Below are positions 1 to 7,452 of a stretch of DNA of 15,651 nt, piece by piece. This DNA is from an uncultured Oscillospiraceae bacterium. Lineage in GTDB: Bacteria; Bacillota; Clostridia; Oscillospirales; Oscillospiraceae. Each line of letters starts with the position of its first letter. The stretch's first letter is position 1. A model generated the notes under the pieces. The model saw only the letters and a program-made list of their open reading frames with translations, was not told the origin of the DNA and did no database searches. The DNA lies in the NCBI GenBank assembly GCA_934636305.1, contig CAKUAM010000046.1, positions 1 to 15,651 on the forward strand. Direction: 5' to 3'. The position numbers were made by a program, and so were the translations under genes.

Positions 1-765
1 CTCCATCACTATTTCATCAATCTCTTGTTCCAGTACTTGAACTTTCTCCTGTAACGACAAAATGTGGGCGTCGAGGACCGGTTTCCGGGGCGCCCACTGT
101 TTTTGCAACTGTGTGACCTTTTTCAGTTCGGCTGCGTATTGTTCCCGCAGCTTTTTCGCGTGATTCCAGACAGCTTTATCCAGAACCTCCTCATGAATCC
201 GGTGAGAGCTGCAATAGTCTTTTCCATTCCGTTGGTAACCCCGGCAGACGTATTCCACACGGCGGCTGCCGTTCCAGCAGCGGATCATGGGGCTAAACAC
301 GTTCCCGCATTCCTGACAGGCCAGCAGCCCAGCGTAGCAGTGCTTTGTACGATTGTTGACCGCCGGACGCGCCTGCTGTTTCAGCCGCGTCTGAACCTGC
401 TGCCAGATTGCTTTTTCAATGATAACCGGATAGAAATTCTCGTGACGAAGCCAGTCCGCTTCGCAGACAGCTCGCGCTTTGCCGCCGAGATATTCTCTGT
501 GATGATTGATCAGAACGCCGGTGTACGCTTCTTCCACCAGAATGTTTTTCACACTGGCATATGTCCAGAGAAACTGCCCGTCACGGGTCTTGTGCGGCTT
601 CTGGCTGTCGTAACCGAGCCGTTCCGTCATGATCTGCGCGGGCGTTTTGCGTCCGAGACTGTTGAGCCTGCGGGCGATTTCTTTCTGCCCGCAGCCCTGC
701 AAATACAGAGCGTAGATAAGTTGTACCGTCTCTGCGCTTCCTGCTGCAGAGCGATATAGTGGTTC
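1..765 (-). pseudogene. Large serine recombinase, 5'-truncated remnant (runs off left edge)
   Basis: Minus-strand reading frame, open without frameshift from 765 to base 1, where it leaves the window. It matches the C-terminal part of large serine site-specific recombinases of integrative elements and prophages. In order: a Recombinase-domain start (AETVQLIYALYLQG, then EIARRLN and the GRKTPAQI region), the WTYASVKNILVEEAYTG segment typical of this domain, a zinc ribbon with ACQECG followed by VCRG and DYCSSH (four Cys), and a Lys/Glu/Gln-rich helical stretch likely to be the coiled coil. The N-terminal resolvase domain with the catalytic serine is absent: an in-frame TAG lies at 766-768 and nothing resolvase-like is readable upstream in any frame. 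No credible start codon precedes the conserved domain; the first ATG is well inside it (MTERLG). I read it as a broken gene left by a mobile element. Its true 3' end is outside the window. Confidence 0.85.
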
Positions 766-813
766 CTATCTATTCTTTGAAGCCGGAGCGGGCAGGCAGC
801 GGTGAAAAAAGAA

Positions 814-842
814 TTGACATTCTGTTTTTCCTGTGCTAAAAT
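814..842 (+). promoter_or_regulatory. Sigma-70 promoter for the structured region and possibly the peptidase
   Basis: A perfect -35 hexamer TTGACA (814-819), a 17-base spacer and a -10 TAAAAT (837-842, one mismatch to consensus). Transcription would start near 849 and read through the hairpin-rich region towards the terminator at 1146-1177 and then the M28 peptidase. It is the best promoter match I noticed in the window. Confidence 0.75.
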
Positions 843-848
843 CCGCAC

Positions 849-1177
849 GTTCTTTTGAACGCCTGTGCATATGCACGTCTTGACCATCCCTTTTTACGGG
901 ATCGAGGCTACACGGACGGCCGGGTCAAATGCCGAAAACCCGTCGAGGAGCCGGGGACCGCACCGCGGGTGCGGATTGGCAACTTTGTTGCCTTATTGAT
1001 TGGGCGGAAGGGCTCAAGTTTTTAAGTTGCTTTTGTATTTACGCACACAACTTGTGAACGGATCAATAAGAGTGATGAAATGGACTGCAGACACGGGCCT
1101 CCCGGCAGATGCGGAAAGAGCAATTCTCTCTATTTTTGTGTTTCAAGCCACGGGCGTAAGTGCGTCCGTGGCTTTTT
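849..1177 (+). ncRNA. Putative structured RNA or leader, family not identified
   Basis: This fills most of the 452-base stretch without a gene (766-1217). The predicted transcript runs from the 814-842 promoter to the terminator at 1146-1177, about 330 nt. Hairpins visible in order: GTTC/GAAC at 849-860, a GTGCATATGCAC palindrome at 865-876, ATCCC/GGGAT at 886-902, CGGGT/ACCCG at 921-942, a 7-bp CCGCACC/GGTGCGG at 958-974, a 6-bp GGCAAC/GTTGCC at 978-992, and AAGTTG/CAACTT at 1024-1053. A 42-codon ATG frame (871-999) lacks a Shine-Dalgarno and looks incidental. I looked for hallmarks of tmRNA, RNase P, SRP RNA, T-box, SAM, cobalamin, TPP, FMN and c-di-GMP riboswitches and found none. It could be a free-standing ncRNA, a leader controlling the peptidase by attenuation, or the end of the decayed mobile element. 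Confidence 0.4.
1146..1177 (+). terminator. Intrinsic terminator upstream of the M28 peptidase
   Basis: An 11-bp stem, AGCCACGGGCG (1146-1156) with CGTCCGTGGCT (1163-1173) and one G-U pair, closes a 6-base loop and runs into five T residues (1173-1177). It lies only about 40 bases before the peptidase start. It therefore either ends the upstream RNA or acts as an attenuator for the peptidase. Confidence 0.8.
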
Positions 1178-1217
1178 GCACCCTTTCGCCGATTCACAGC
1201 AAAGGAGAGAAAAACCA

Positions 1218-3392
1218 ATGAAAAAAAGAATCGCAAGCTTGCTGCTGGCAGTGCTTCTGCTGGTCTCCATGACGGCCTGTGCCCGGGAATCTGCGGCGCA
1301 GCTGCCAGCTGCACAGGAAACACAAGAAACGCAAGAAACACAGACCGAAGTGCTGGCCCAGAGCCCGGCTGATGCGGCCAAGGCGTATCTTGACAAGGTG
1401 GATATTGGCTATTCCTACAATCTGGCGCAGAAGCTGGAAGAAATCTGCAGCAATGAAACGCTCGGATACCGCACAGCCGGATCCGAAGCGGAGCTTGCCA
1501 CCGGAGATCTTCTGAAGGCGGAGATGGAACGGATCGGTCTGCAGAACGTCACAAAGGACGAATTTACGCTTGATACCTGGACATTTACCAGGGCGCGGCT
1601 GCGCTTTACCGACACTGCCGGCGCGGAGCATACGGCAGAGCTTGGCGGCTACCAGACGCAGTTTGTGACCGACGGGGCAGAGTCGTTTACGGTTATCGAT
1701 GGCGGGCAGGGCACAGAAGCGGATCTGGCGGGGCTGGATGTTGCAGGAAAGCTTGTGCTGGTGGATATTGACCAGAGAGCGGACTGGTGGATCAATTATC
1801 CTGCCTATGAGGCGCATCTGGCTGGCGCCGCGGCGGTAATTGCCGTACAAAATGGCGGCTATGCCGAGGTGAGCGAGGATGCGCTCAACGCGCAGGATGT
1901 CTGTGGGCCAGCTGACGCGCCGGCCTTTTCCATGAGCCGTACGGATGCCGAGCTGCTCAAGGCTGCGATGGACGAAAACAAAGAGGCGGTGGTAACGCTG
2001 GACGCGGACAGCCGCGTGGAGAAGGACGGTACGTCCTATAATATTGTCGGCACGATCCCCGGCAGAGATCCGGAAAGCATGGTGCTGATGAGCGCCCACT
2101 ATGACTCCTACTTTGCCGGCTTCCAGGATGATAACGCGGCGATTGCGCTGATGCTGGGCATTGCCAAGGGGCTGATCGACAGCGGTTATCAGCCGGAAAA
2201 AACGCTGGTGTTCTGCGCCATGGCGGCAGAGGAGTGGGGCGTCAGCGATACGCGCTACGACTGGTCCACCGGTGCCTATAACCAGATTTTCCGCGTCCAT
2301 CCCGAGTGGGTGGGGAAGGTCCTGGCGGATATCAACTTTGAGCTGCCTGCGTTGGACGCAGGGACAGCAGATCAGATCCGAACCTCCTACGAGCTGAAAA
2401 CATTCATAGAGACGTTCAAGACCGGTATACCCCAGGTGGACGGCGTGTTCCCGGATGGTGTTGAGATTATTGTGCCGACACAGACATGGTCGGATGATTT
2501 TTCCCTGTCCATTGCCGGCGTACCATCCAGTGTGACTGCGCTGCGGGGAGATTTCTCCCGGACGCACTACCACAGCCAGTTTGACAACCGGGATACCTAC
2601 AGCCCGGAGGCATTCCTGTTCCATCACAATATGTACGGGCTTCTCATGCTGGCGTACGATCACTGCGCCGTTTCGCCGCTGGATTTCACCACCCGGCTGC
2701 AGGCCCTGCGGGCGTCCATGGATGATACGGTTATGACCGCCGAACAGGTTGCGGCGCTCCATGCGGCGCTCGATGAGGCAGAGGCGGCGGCAAGCGCTGC
2801 GTGGACCAGGGTTGACGAGGTAAATGCCGCCTATCAGAAGGCGCTGGAAGATGGTGATACGGCGCAGGCCGATGCCCTGCTCGCACAGACCCGGCAGCTG
2901 AACGCAGATGTGCTTTCCGCATTCCGGTTTGCAGAGGATTCGTTTGTGCGTCTGACCTGGGAGGATTCGTCCATTTTCCCGCATGAGCACAGCCAGAATA
3001 ACCTGCTGGCGCTGCAGGGCGCAGTGGAGGCACTGAAGCAGGGGGACGGCGCTGCGGCGCTGGATGACTATCTGTATGCAGTGGATAACAACTGGTATGC
3101 CTTCGACTGGAGTCGCGAGACGTATGACCGGTTCACAAACTATGTTCTCAACCAGAGCGCAGACCGGCTGATGTGGGGTGCGGGCCGCGTCCAGGGGCAC
3201 GAGGATCTGTTTGATGTGGTTCGCGCCCTGCAGGAAAAGCAGGACGACAGCGCCGCGGATTATACGGCGGAGCTTGCGCGCCTGGAGCAGGCGATTGCAG
3301 ATCAGACGCAGATGCTTGGTGTGCAGGTCACACAGGAGGCGGAGGCGCTGCAGGAGCTGACAGCACGGCTGACAGCAATGACTGCGTCCTGA
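1218..3392 (+). CDS. Lipoprotein M28-family zinc metallopeptidase with PA insert
   Basis: 724 aa. The ATG at 1218 is chosen because AAAGGAGA sits just upstream and the protein then begins with a lipoprotein signal: MKKR, a hydrophobic run, and MTAC with Cys21 as the lipidation site. A short QET-rich linker follows (about 33-44). A PA-like domain lies at about 145-265, inserted before the catalytic core. M28 landmarks: His294 in SAHYDS, Asp305 in QDDNA, Glu338-Glu339 in MAAEEWG, and the final His near 452 in HYHSQFD. The fourth metal-ligand position, usually Asp, appears as Glu375 in INFELPA. The region after about 500 is long, Ala/Gln/Glu-rich and probably helical, which makes the protein longer than a minimal M28 enzyme. 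It probably acts on the cell surface as an aminopeptidase or carboxypeptidase on extracellular peptides; the substrate is not predictable. It is a single-gene unit, possibly controlled by the upstream structured leader. Confidence 0.88.
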   Translation: MKKRIASLLLAVLLLVSMTACARESAAQLPAAQETQETQETQTEVLAQSPADAAKAYLDKVDIGYSYNLAQKLEEICSNETLGYRTAGSEAELATGDLLKAEMERIGLQNVTKDEFTLDTWTFTRARLRFTDTAGAEHTAELGGYQTQFVTDGAESFTVIDGGQGTEADLAGLDVAGKLVLVDIDQRADWWINYPAYEAHLAGAAAVIAVQNGGYAEVSEDALNAQDVCGPADAPAFSMSRTDAELLKAAMDENKEAVVTLDADSRVEKDGTSYNIVGTIPGRDPESMVLMSAHYDSYFAGFQDDNAAIALMLGIAKGLIDSGYQPEKTLVFCAMAAEEWGVSDTRYDWSTGAYNQIFRVHPEWVGKVLADINFELPALDAGTADQIRTSYELKTFIETFKTGIPQVDGVFPDGVEIIVPTQTWSDDFSLSIAGVPSSVTALRGDFSRTHYHSQFDNRDTYSPEAFLFHHNMYGLLMLAYDHCAVSPLDFTTRLQALRASMDDTVMTAEQVAALHAALDEAEAAASAAWTRVDEVNAAYQKALEDGDTAQADALLAQTRQLNADVLSAFRFAEDSFVRLTWEDSSIFPHEHSQNNLLALQGAVEALKQGDGAAALDDYLYAVDNNWYAFDWSRETYDRFTNYVLNQSADRLMWGAGRVQGHEDLFDVVRALQEKQDDSAADYTAELARLEQAIADQTQMLGVQVTQEAEALQELTARLTAMTAS

Positions 3393-3414
3393 TAGTTGTG
3401 ATAGAATTATGACA

Positions 3415-3446
3415 AAACAGGCTCTGCCAACCGGCAGAGCCTGTTT
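3415..3446. terminator. Bidirectional intrinsic terminator between convergent genes
   Basis: A perfect 14-bp stem, AAACAGGCTCTGCC (3415-3428) with GGCAGAGCCTGTTT (3433-3446), and an AACC loop. The A-tract before it and T-tract after it allow termination on both strands. It ends the peptidase (plus) and the NSS transporter (minus). Confidence 0.9.
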
Positions 3447-3465
3447 CTATGCTGCATTGCGTAAG

Positions 3466-4839
3466 TTACATGGAAATCCAGCCGAATGCGTTTGCCACAG
3501 AGCTGATCAGGATAATCGCAGCAAAGAACGGGCAAAGGAAGCGGATCATGGTGTTGAAAATCTTTTTGCGGCGGAAGGTGCTCTCCCCGAGCAGAACCTC
3601 CTGCTCAATGCGGCCCAGGCCGATTACCCGGGAAACAAGCAGGCAGATGGCGATGGCGGCAATGGGCATCATGACGGAGTTCGTCAAGAAATCAAAGAAA
3701 TCCAAAAACTGCATCCCGATGATCGTCACGCTGGCCAGCGGGCCATAGCCGAGCGACGACAGACTGCCGAGTGCCAGCATGATGATGCCGATGATGATTG
3801 TGGATTTCCGGCGCCCCCAGCCAAGCTCGTCCTGGAAGGTGGACACGGCGCTCTCCGTCAGGGCGATGGAGCTGGTCAGTGCGGCAAACAGAACCAGCAC
3901 GAAGAATAAAATGCCGATTACTGTGCCGAGGCTCATGGAGTCGAATACCTTGGGGATTGTGATAAACATCAGGGAGGGGCCGGCCTTCAGCGCGCTGGGA
4001 TCGCCGCCGGAGAAGGAAAATACTGCCGGAATGATCATGAGGCCGGCCATAATGGCAATGGCTGTGTCAAACACCTCGACGTTGCGCGTGGAGCCCTCGA
4101 TGGAGACATCCTTTTTCATATAGGAGCCGAATGTAATCAGAATGCCCATGGCGATGGACAGGGAATAGAACATCTGGCCCATGGCGGCAACAACGGTCAT
4201 CCACGAGAAATTCTTCAGGTTGGGAACCAGGAAATACTTGACGCCCTCCAGAGCGCCCGGCCGCGTCACGGAATAGACAGCGATGATGACCGACAGAACA
4301 ACGAGCACAGGCATCATGAATTTGGAGACGCGCTCAATGCCGTTCTGCACGCCGGCAAAGATGACCGACAGCGTAAGAACAACGAAAATCACAAAGCAAA
4401 GTTCTGTGGAGACGCCGTTGGAGATGAAGGCGGAAAAATATCCATCCGCGGCAAGCTGGCTGCCGTGCCCGCTGATATACCCAAAAAGGTATTTGATGAC
4501 CCAGCCGCCGATGACAGAATAATACGGCACGATCAGAATGGGGATGATGGCGTTGATCCAGCCGCCGAACTTCAGCCAGCCCGATTTGCCGAAGAAGGAA
4601 AATGCGCCGACCGGGCTTTTGCCGGTCATGCGGCCGATGGAGGTCTCCGCAACGATCATGGTATAGCCGAACGTCAGGGCAAGAATGATGTAAATGAGCA
4701 GAAAAATGCCGCCGCCATATTTGGCGGCAAGGTACGGAAAGCGCCAGATATTGCCCAGGCCGACGGAGGCACCGGCAGCAGAAAGGACAAAGCCGATCTT
4801 TCCGGAAAAGGAACTGCGTTTGTGTTCAGTGTGATTCAT
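3466..4839 (-). CDS. Neurotransmitter:sodium symporter (NSS/SNF) family transporter
   Basis: 457 aa, an integral membrane protein with about 11 hydrophobic segments. Eleven rather than 12 is usual for bacterial NSS proteins. TM1 carries the family signature GLGNIWRFPY. TM6 has GQMFYSLSIAMG followed by the Gly/Ser-rich unwound region. TM8 has LTSSIALTE, matching the Thr-Ser of the LeuT Na2 site. These point to Na+-coupled uptake of an amino acid or related amine; the substrate cannot be set from sequence. The start is supported by GGAG a few bases upstream on the minus strand (near 4845-4850). It lies downstream of the lysine operon but behind the lysC terminator, so it is probably its own unit. 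A weak promoter could overlap the terminator T-tract (TTGTTT, 17 bases, TAGACT), but I would not rely on it. A role in lysine uptake is possible but unsupported. Confidence 0.9.
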   Translation of the reverse strand: MNHTEHKRSSFSGKIGFVLSAAGASVGLGNIWRFPYLAAKYGGGIFLLIYIILALTFGYTMIVAETSIGRMTGKSPVGAFSFFGKSGWLKFGGWINAIIPILIVPYYSVIGGWVIKYLFGYISGHGSQLAADGYFSAFISNGVSTELCFVIFVVLTLSVIFAGVQNGIERVSKFMMPVLVVLSVIIAVYSVTRPGALEGVKYFLVPNLKNFSWMTVVAAMGQMFYSLSIAMGILITFGSYMKKDVSIEGSTRNVEVFDTAIAIMAGLMIIPAVFSFSGGDPSALKAGPSLMFITIPKVFDSMSLGTVIGILFFVLVLFAALTSSIALTESAVSTFQDELGWGRRKSTIIIGIIMLALGSLSSLGYGPLASVTIIGMQFLDFFDFLTNSVMMPIAAIAICLLVSRVIGLGRIEQEVLLGESTFRRKKIFNTMIRFLCPFFAAIILISSVANAFGWISM

Positions 4840-4900
4840 ATTGTTCTCCTCTCTCTCAAAGCGCAGCGCGCAACGATATCAGTCTATCACAGCAAAGCGT

Positions 4901-4953
4901 AAAAAACAATCCCCCATCCGGGCAAAGAGCGGGTCTGCCAGGATAGGGGATTG
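4901..4953 (-). terminator. Intrinsic terminator after lysC, end of the lysine operon
   Basis: On the minus strand, CAATCCCC at 4953-4946 pairs with GGGGATTG at 4914-4907. The stem extends inward by ATCC/GGAT after one mismatch and is followed by six T (plus-strand A at 4901-4906). It begins about 14 bases beyond the lysC stop. Confidence 0.85.
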
Positions 4954-4966
4954 CAGGATTGCTGGA

Positions 4967-6289
4967 TTACATGACGCGTTCAACCGCGTGATAGAGGCTG
5001 TTGATGGCCAGCTGGTAGTCCATGTCCTTGACGGCAATGATGATGTTGAGCTCGCTGGAGCCCTGATCGATCATGCGGATGTTGATGTTGGCGTCGGCGA
5101 TGACGCGGAAAATACGCGCGGCAGTGCCCTTGGAGTAAATCATGCCCTGGCCGACAACGGCGATGAGTGCCAGACCGTCCTCCACGCTGACATGGTCGGG
5201 ATGCAGCTGCGTTTCGATCTCATGCAGAATTTCTTCGCGGGCGGGCTCAAGCGCAGCGGTGGAGACAATGATGGACATCGTATCAATGCCGGACGGGCAA
5301 TGCTCAAAGGAGATATTGTGATCGGCAAAGATCTGCAGAAGCTTTGCGCCGAAGCCAATCTCGCCGTTCATCATGGATTTTTCCACGTATACGCTGCTGA
5401 AGCCCTTGTGGCCGGCAATGCCTGTGACCTTGCGCTTATGCGCATTGGCCGGCAGCGTCGGCACGATGAAGGTGCCGGGATCCTGCGGGCGGTTGGTGTT
5501 GCGGATATTGATGGGGATACCGGCCTGCCGGACCGGGAAAACGGCGTCCTCATGCAGAACGGACGCCCCCATGTACGAGAGCTCCCGCAGCTCGCGGTAG
5601 GTGATGTAGTCGATGATATGCGGGTTTTCCACAATCCGGGGATCGGCAGCCAGAACGCCGGAAACGTCCGTCCAGTTCTCATACAGCACGGCGTCTGTCG
5701 CGCGCGCGACAAGAGAGCCTGTGATATCGGAGCCGCCGCGGGAGAAGGTGTGGATGGTGCCGTCCGGCAGACTGCCGTAGAAGCCGGGGACAACGGCGCG
5801 CTCTATGCTTACGAGCGCGTGGCCGATGGCGGTGTTGGTGGCCTCGGCGTCAAACGAGCCGTCCGCGCGGAAAAGGACCATCTGTGCCGCATCAACAAAC
5901 TGGAAACCGAGATAAGCTGCCAGCAGCTTGGAATTGAGATATTCACCGCGGCTGGCCATATAGTCGCGCTGCGGCGCCTGGCGCAGGTGTGCGGCGATGG
6001 CCTCAAAATCTGCGGTCAGATCCGCCTGCAGCGAAAGCTCAGAAATGATGGAGGCAAAGCGGGTTTTGATCTGCTGCAGGGTGGACATGAAATCCTCGCC
6101 GGCAGCAGCCTGATCGTAGCAGCGGTACAGGAGGTCCGTGACCTTGGTGTCAGCGCTGTCACGCTTGCCGGGCGCGGAGGCGACGACATAGCGGCGGTCA
6201 GGATTTTCGCGGATGATGGCGGCAACCTTTTCGAATTGCCCGGCGGTAGCAAGCGAGCTGCCGCCGAATTTTACAACAATGGGACTCAT
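4967..6289 (-). CDS. lysC: Aspartate kinase (monofunctional, two ACT domains)
   Basis: 440 aa, the first enzyme of the aspartate family pathway: L-aspartate + ATP to 4-phospho-L-aspartate. The ATG at 6289 is chosen because AAAGGAG lies 4 bases upstream and the protein then starts MSPIVVKFGGSS, the kinase signature with Lys7. Other kinase motifs: ASRGEYLNS (112-120), FSRGGSDITGS (182-192) and TDVSGVLAADPR (207-218). The C-terminal third (about 315-440) contains ACT regulatory domains (IGFGAKLLQIFADHNISFEH and the ARIFRVIADANINIRMI region), so allosteric control by lysine and/or threonine is expected; which one cannot be read. It is the last gene of the operon, 11 bases after the deacetylase stop. 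There is no fused homoserine dehydrogenase. Confidence 0.95.
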   Translation of the reverse strand: MSPIVVKFGGSSLATAGQFEKVAAIIRENPDRRYVVASAPGKRDSADTKVTDLLYRCYDQAAAGEDFMSTLQQIKTRFASIISELSLQADLTADFEAIAAHLRQAPQRDYMASRGEYLNSKLLAAYLGFQFVDAAQMVLFRADGSFDAEATNTAIGHALVSIERAVVPGFYGSLPDGTIHTFSRGGSDITGSLVARATDAVLYENWTDVSGVLAADPRIVENPHIIDYITYRELRELSYMGASVLHEDAVFPVRQAGIPINIRNTNRPQDPGTFIVPTLPANAHKRKVTGIAGHKGFSSVYVEKSMMNGEIGFGAKLLQIFADHNISFEHCPSGIDTMSIIVSTAALEPAREEILHEIETQLHPDHVSVEDGLALIAVVGQGMIYSKGTAARIFRVIADANINIRMIDQGSSELNIIIAVKDMDYQLAINSLYHAVERVM

Positions 6290-6300
6290 AGTGCTCCTTT

Positions 6301-7449
6301 CTATGACCGCAGTGCCTGCGTGAGCACGGCAGCATGCAGCGCAGCCGCAGTCACGGCGGCGCGGATATCCGGTAAAAATTGCGGGGAATGGAGAGGCGCG
6401 GTGCACCCGGCACCGATATGATAAAAGCAGCCGGGGGCACTGTCAAGGTAAAAGCCGAAATCTTCGGTCATCATGGTCGGCGCGGACAGGACGTGAACCT
6501 GCCTGGCGCCAAGCAGCGCCTCGGCGGCGCGCTGGACAGCAGACACGCATGCGTCTGTGTTGACGATGCCGGGATAGCTCTCATGCAGCTGCAGGTCAAT
6601 CTGCGTGCCGGTCTGCGAAGCAATGTCCTGGGCTGCCTGCTGGACAAGTACGCGCATGCGCGCGCGGCTGTCCGGCCCAAGCGTGCGGATAATGCCGGTC
6701 AGCGAGGCGTGATCTGCAACGACGTTGATTGCTGTGCCGGCCTGCAGCGTGCCGACGGTGACGACGCACCGCTCCGGGGCAAGCGCCTGCCGCAGGGAGA
6801 CGAGGCGGACAGCCAGCCTTGCCGCTGCCTGCAGCGCGTCAACGCCCTTTTCCGGCTCTGCGCCATGCGCACTTTTGCCGTGGATGATGGCGGTAAAGGT
6901 ATCCGACGCGGCATAAAACTTGCCAAACCGGACGCCGACACTGCCGAGCGGCAGCTCCGGCGAGACATGCGCGCCGAACACCGCATCCACGCCGCGCAGA
7001 CAGCCGGCCTCTGCAAAGCGGCGCGCGCCGCCGCTGCCTTCCTCGTCCGGCTCAAACAGGAACCGGACGCTGCCGCAGAGCATATCGCGCTGCGCGGCCA
7101 GCAGCTTCGCCGCGCCAAGCGCGGCGGTCATATGGATATCATGCCCACAGGCATGCATAAGACCGGGTGTCTGCGAGGAAAATTCTGCGCCGGTGGCCTC
7201 CGTGACAGCCAGCGCATCCATGTCGGCGCGCAGCGCAATGGTTTTGCCGGGCCGGCTGCCGGTCAGCGTGGCGCAGAGCGCCGTGCCGAACGGCTGCTCC
7301 ACGGCAAGACCAAGGGTGCATAGCGTTGTTTTGAGAAATGCGGAGGTCCGGACCTCCTGATTGCCAAGCTCCGGGAGCTGGTGAAGCGTCCGGCGGATCT
7401 CATCCAGCCAGCCGGTCATGGCCTCAGCCTTTGCAAGAAGATCCTGCAT
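6301..7449 (-). CDS. ykuR: M20D amidohydrolase, probable N-acetyldiaminopimelate deacetylase
   Basis: 382 aa. Its M20D signatures: RADMDAL (74-80), Cys101 and His103 in HACGHDIH, Glu136-Glu137 in FEPDEEG, His161 in FGAHVSP, and His354 in PLHSPQF. The set of two His, Cys and Glu metal ligands plus the catalytic Glu looks complete. M20D enzymes hydrolyse many N-acyl amino acids. The call of N-acetyl-LL-DAP deacetylase (YkuR/DapL of Bacillus) comes from context: the gene lies between the N-acetyl-DAP aminotransferase and lysC, in an operon that also has the acetyltransferase dapH. The start ATG is 3 bases after the patA stop, with AAGGGGG inside the patA end as ribosome binding site. The name dapL is avoided because it also denotes an LL-DAP aminotransferase. 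The alternative is a general aminoacylase or hippurate hydrolase. Confidence 0.85.
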   Translation of the reverse strand: MQDLLAKAEAMTGWLDEIRRTLHQLPELGNQEVRTSAFLKTTLCTLGLAVEQPFGTALCATLTGSRPGKTIALRADMDALAVTEATGAEFSSQTPGLMHACGHDIHMTAALGAAKLLAAQRDMLCGSVRFLFEPDEEGSGGARRFAEAGCLRGVDAVFGAHVSPELPLGSVGVRFGKFYAASDTFTAIIHGKSAHGAEPEKGVDALQAAARLAVRLVSLRQALAPERCVVTVGTLQAGTAINVVADHASLTGIIRTLGPDSRARMRVLVQQAAQDIASQTGTQIDLQLHESYPGIVNTDACVSAVQRAAEALLGARQVHVLSAPTMMTEDFGFYLDSAPGCFYHIGAGCTAPLHSPQFLPDIRAAVTAAALHAAVLTQALRS

Positions 7450-7452
7450 CGT

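Noticed and set aside
627..887. 86-codon minus-strand frame covering the recombinase start
   Set aside because: It overlaps the recombinase remnant in a different frame and shows no recognisable domain; no Shine-Dalgarno is evident.
871..999. 42-codon plus-strand ATG frame inside the structured region
   Set aside because: No ribosome binding site, it spans several hairpins, and the composition looks like translated structured RNA. Kept only as a note under the ncRNA candidate.
900..1177. T-box or cobalamin riboswitch in the peptidase leader
   Set aside because: GC-rich pieces such as AGCCGGGGACCG look superficially similar, but the T-box sequence (TGGNACCGCG) and the cobalamin core blocks are absent or out of order.
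1194..3200. 668-codon minus-strand open frame opposite the peptidase
   Set aside because: Same kind of antisense shadow; the plus strand encodes a full M28 lipoprotein with signal peptide and catalytic motifs.
3466..4839. NSS transporter as part of the lysine operon or as a lysine permease
   Set aside because: A strong terminator (4901-4953) lies between lysC and this gene, and nothing in the sequence indicates lysine as substrate.
4841..6421. Long plus-strand open frame (526 codons) opposite lysC
   Set aside because: Antisense shadow of a GC-rich gene: no family features, no ribosome binding site, and the opposite strand encodes a clear aspartate kinase.
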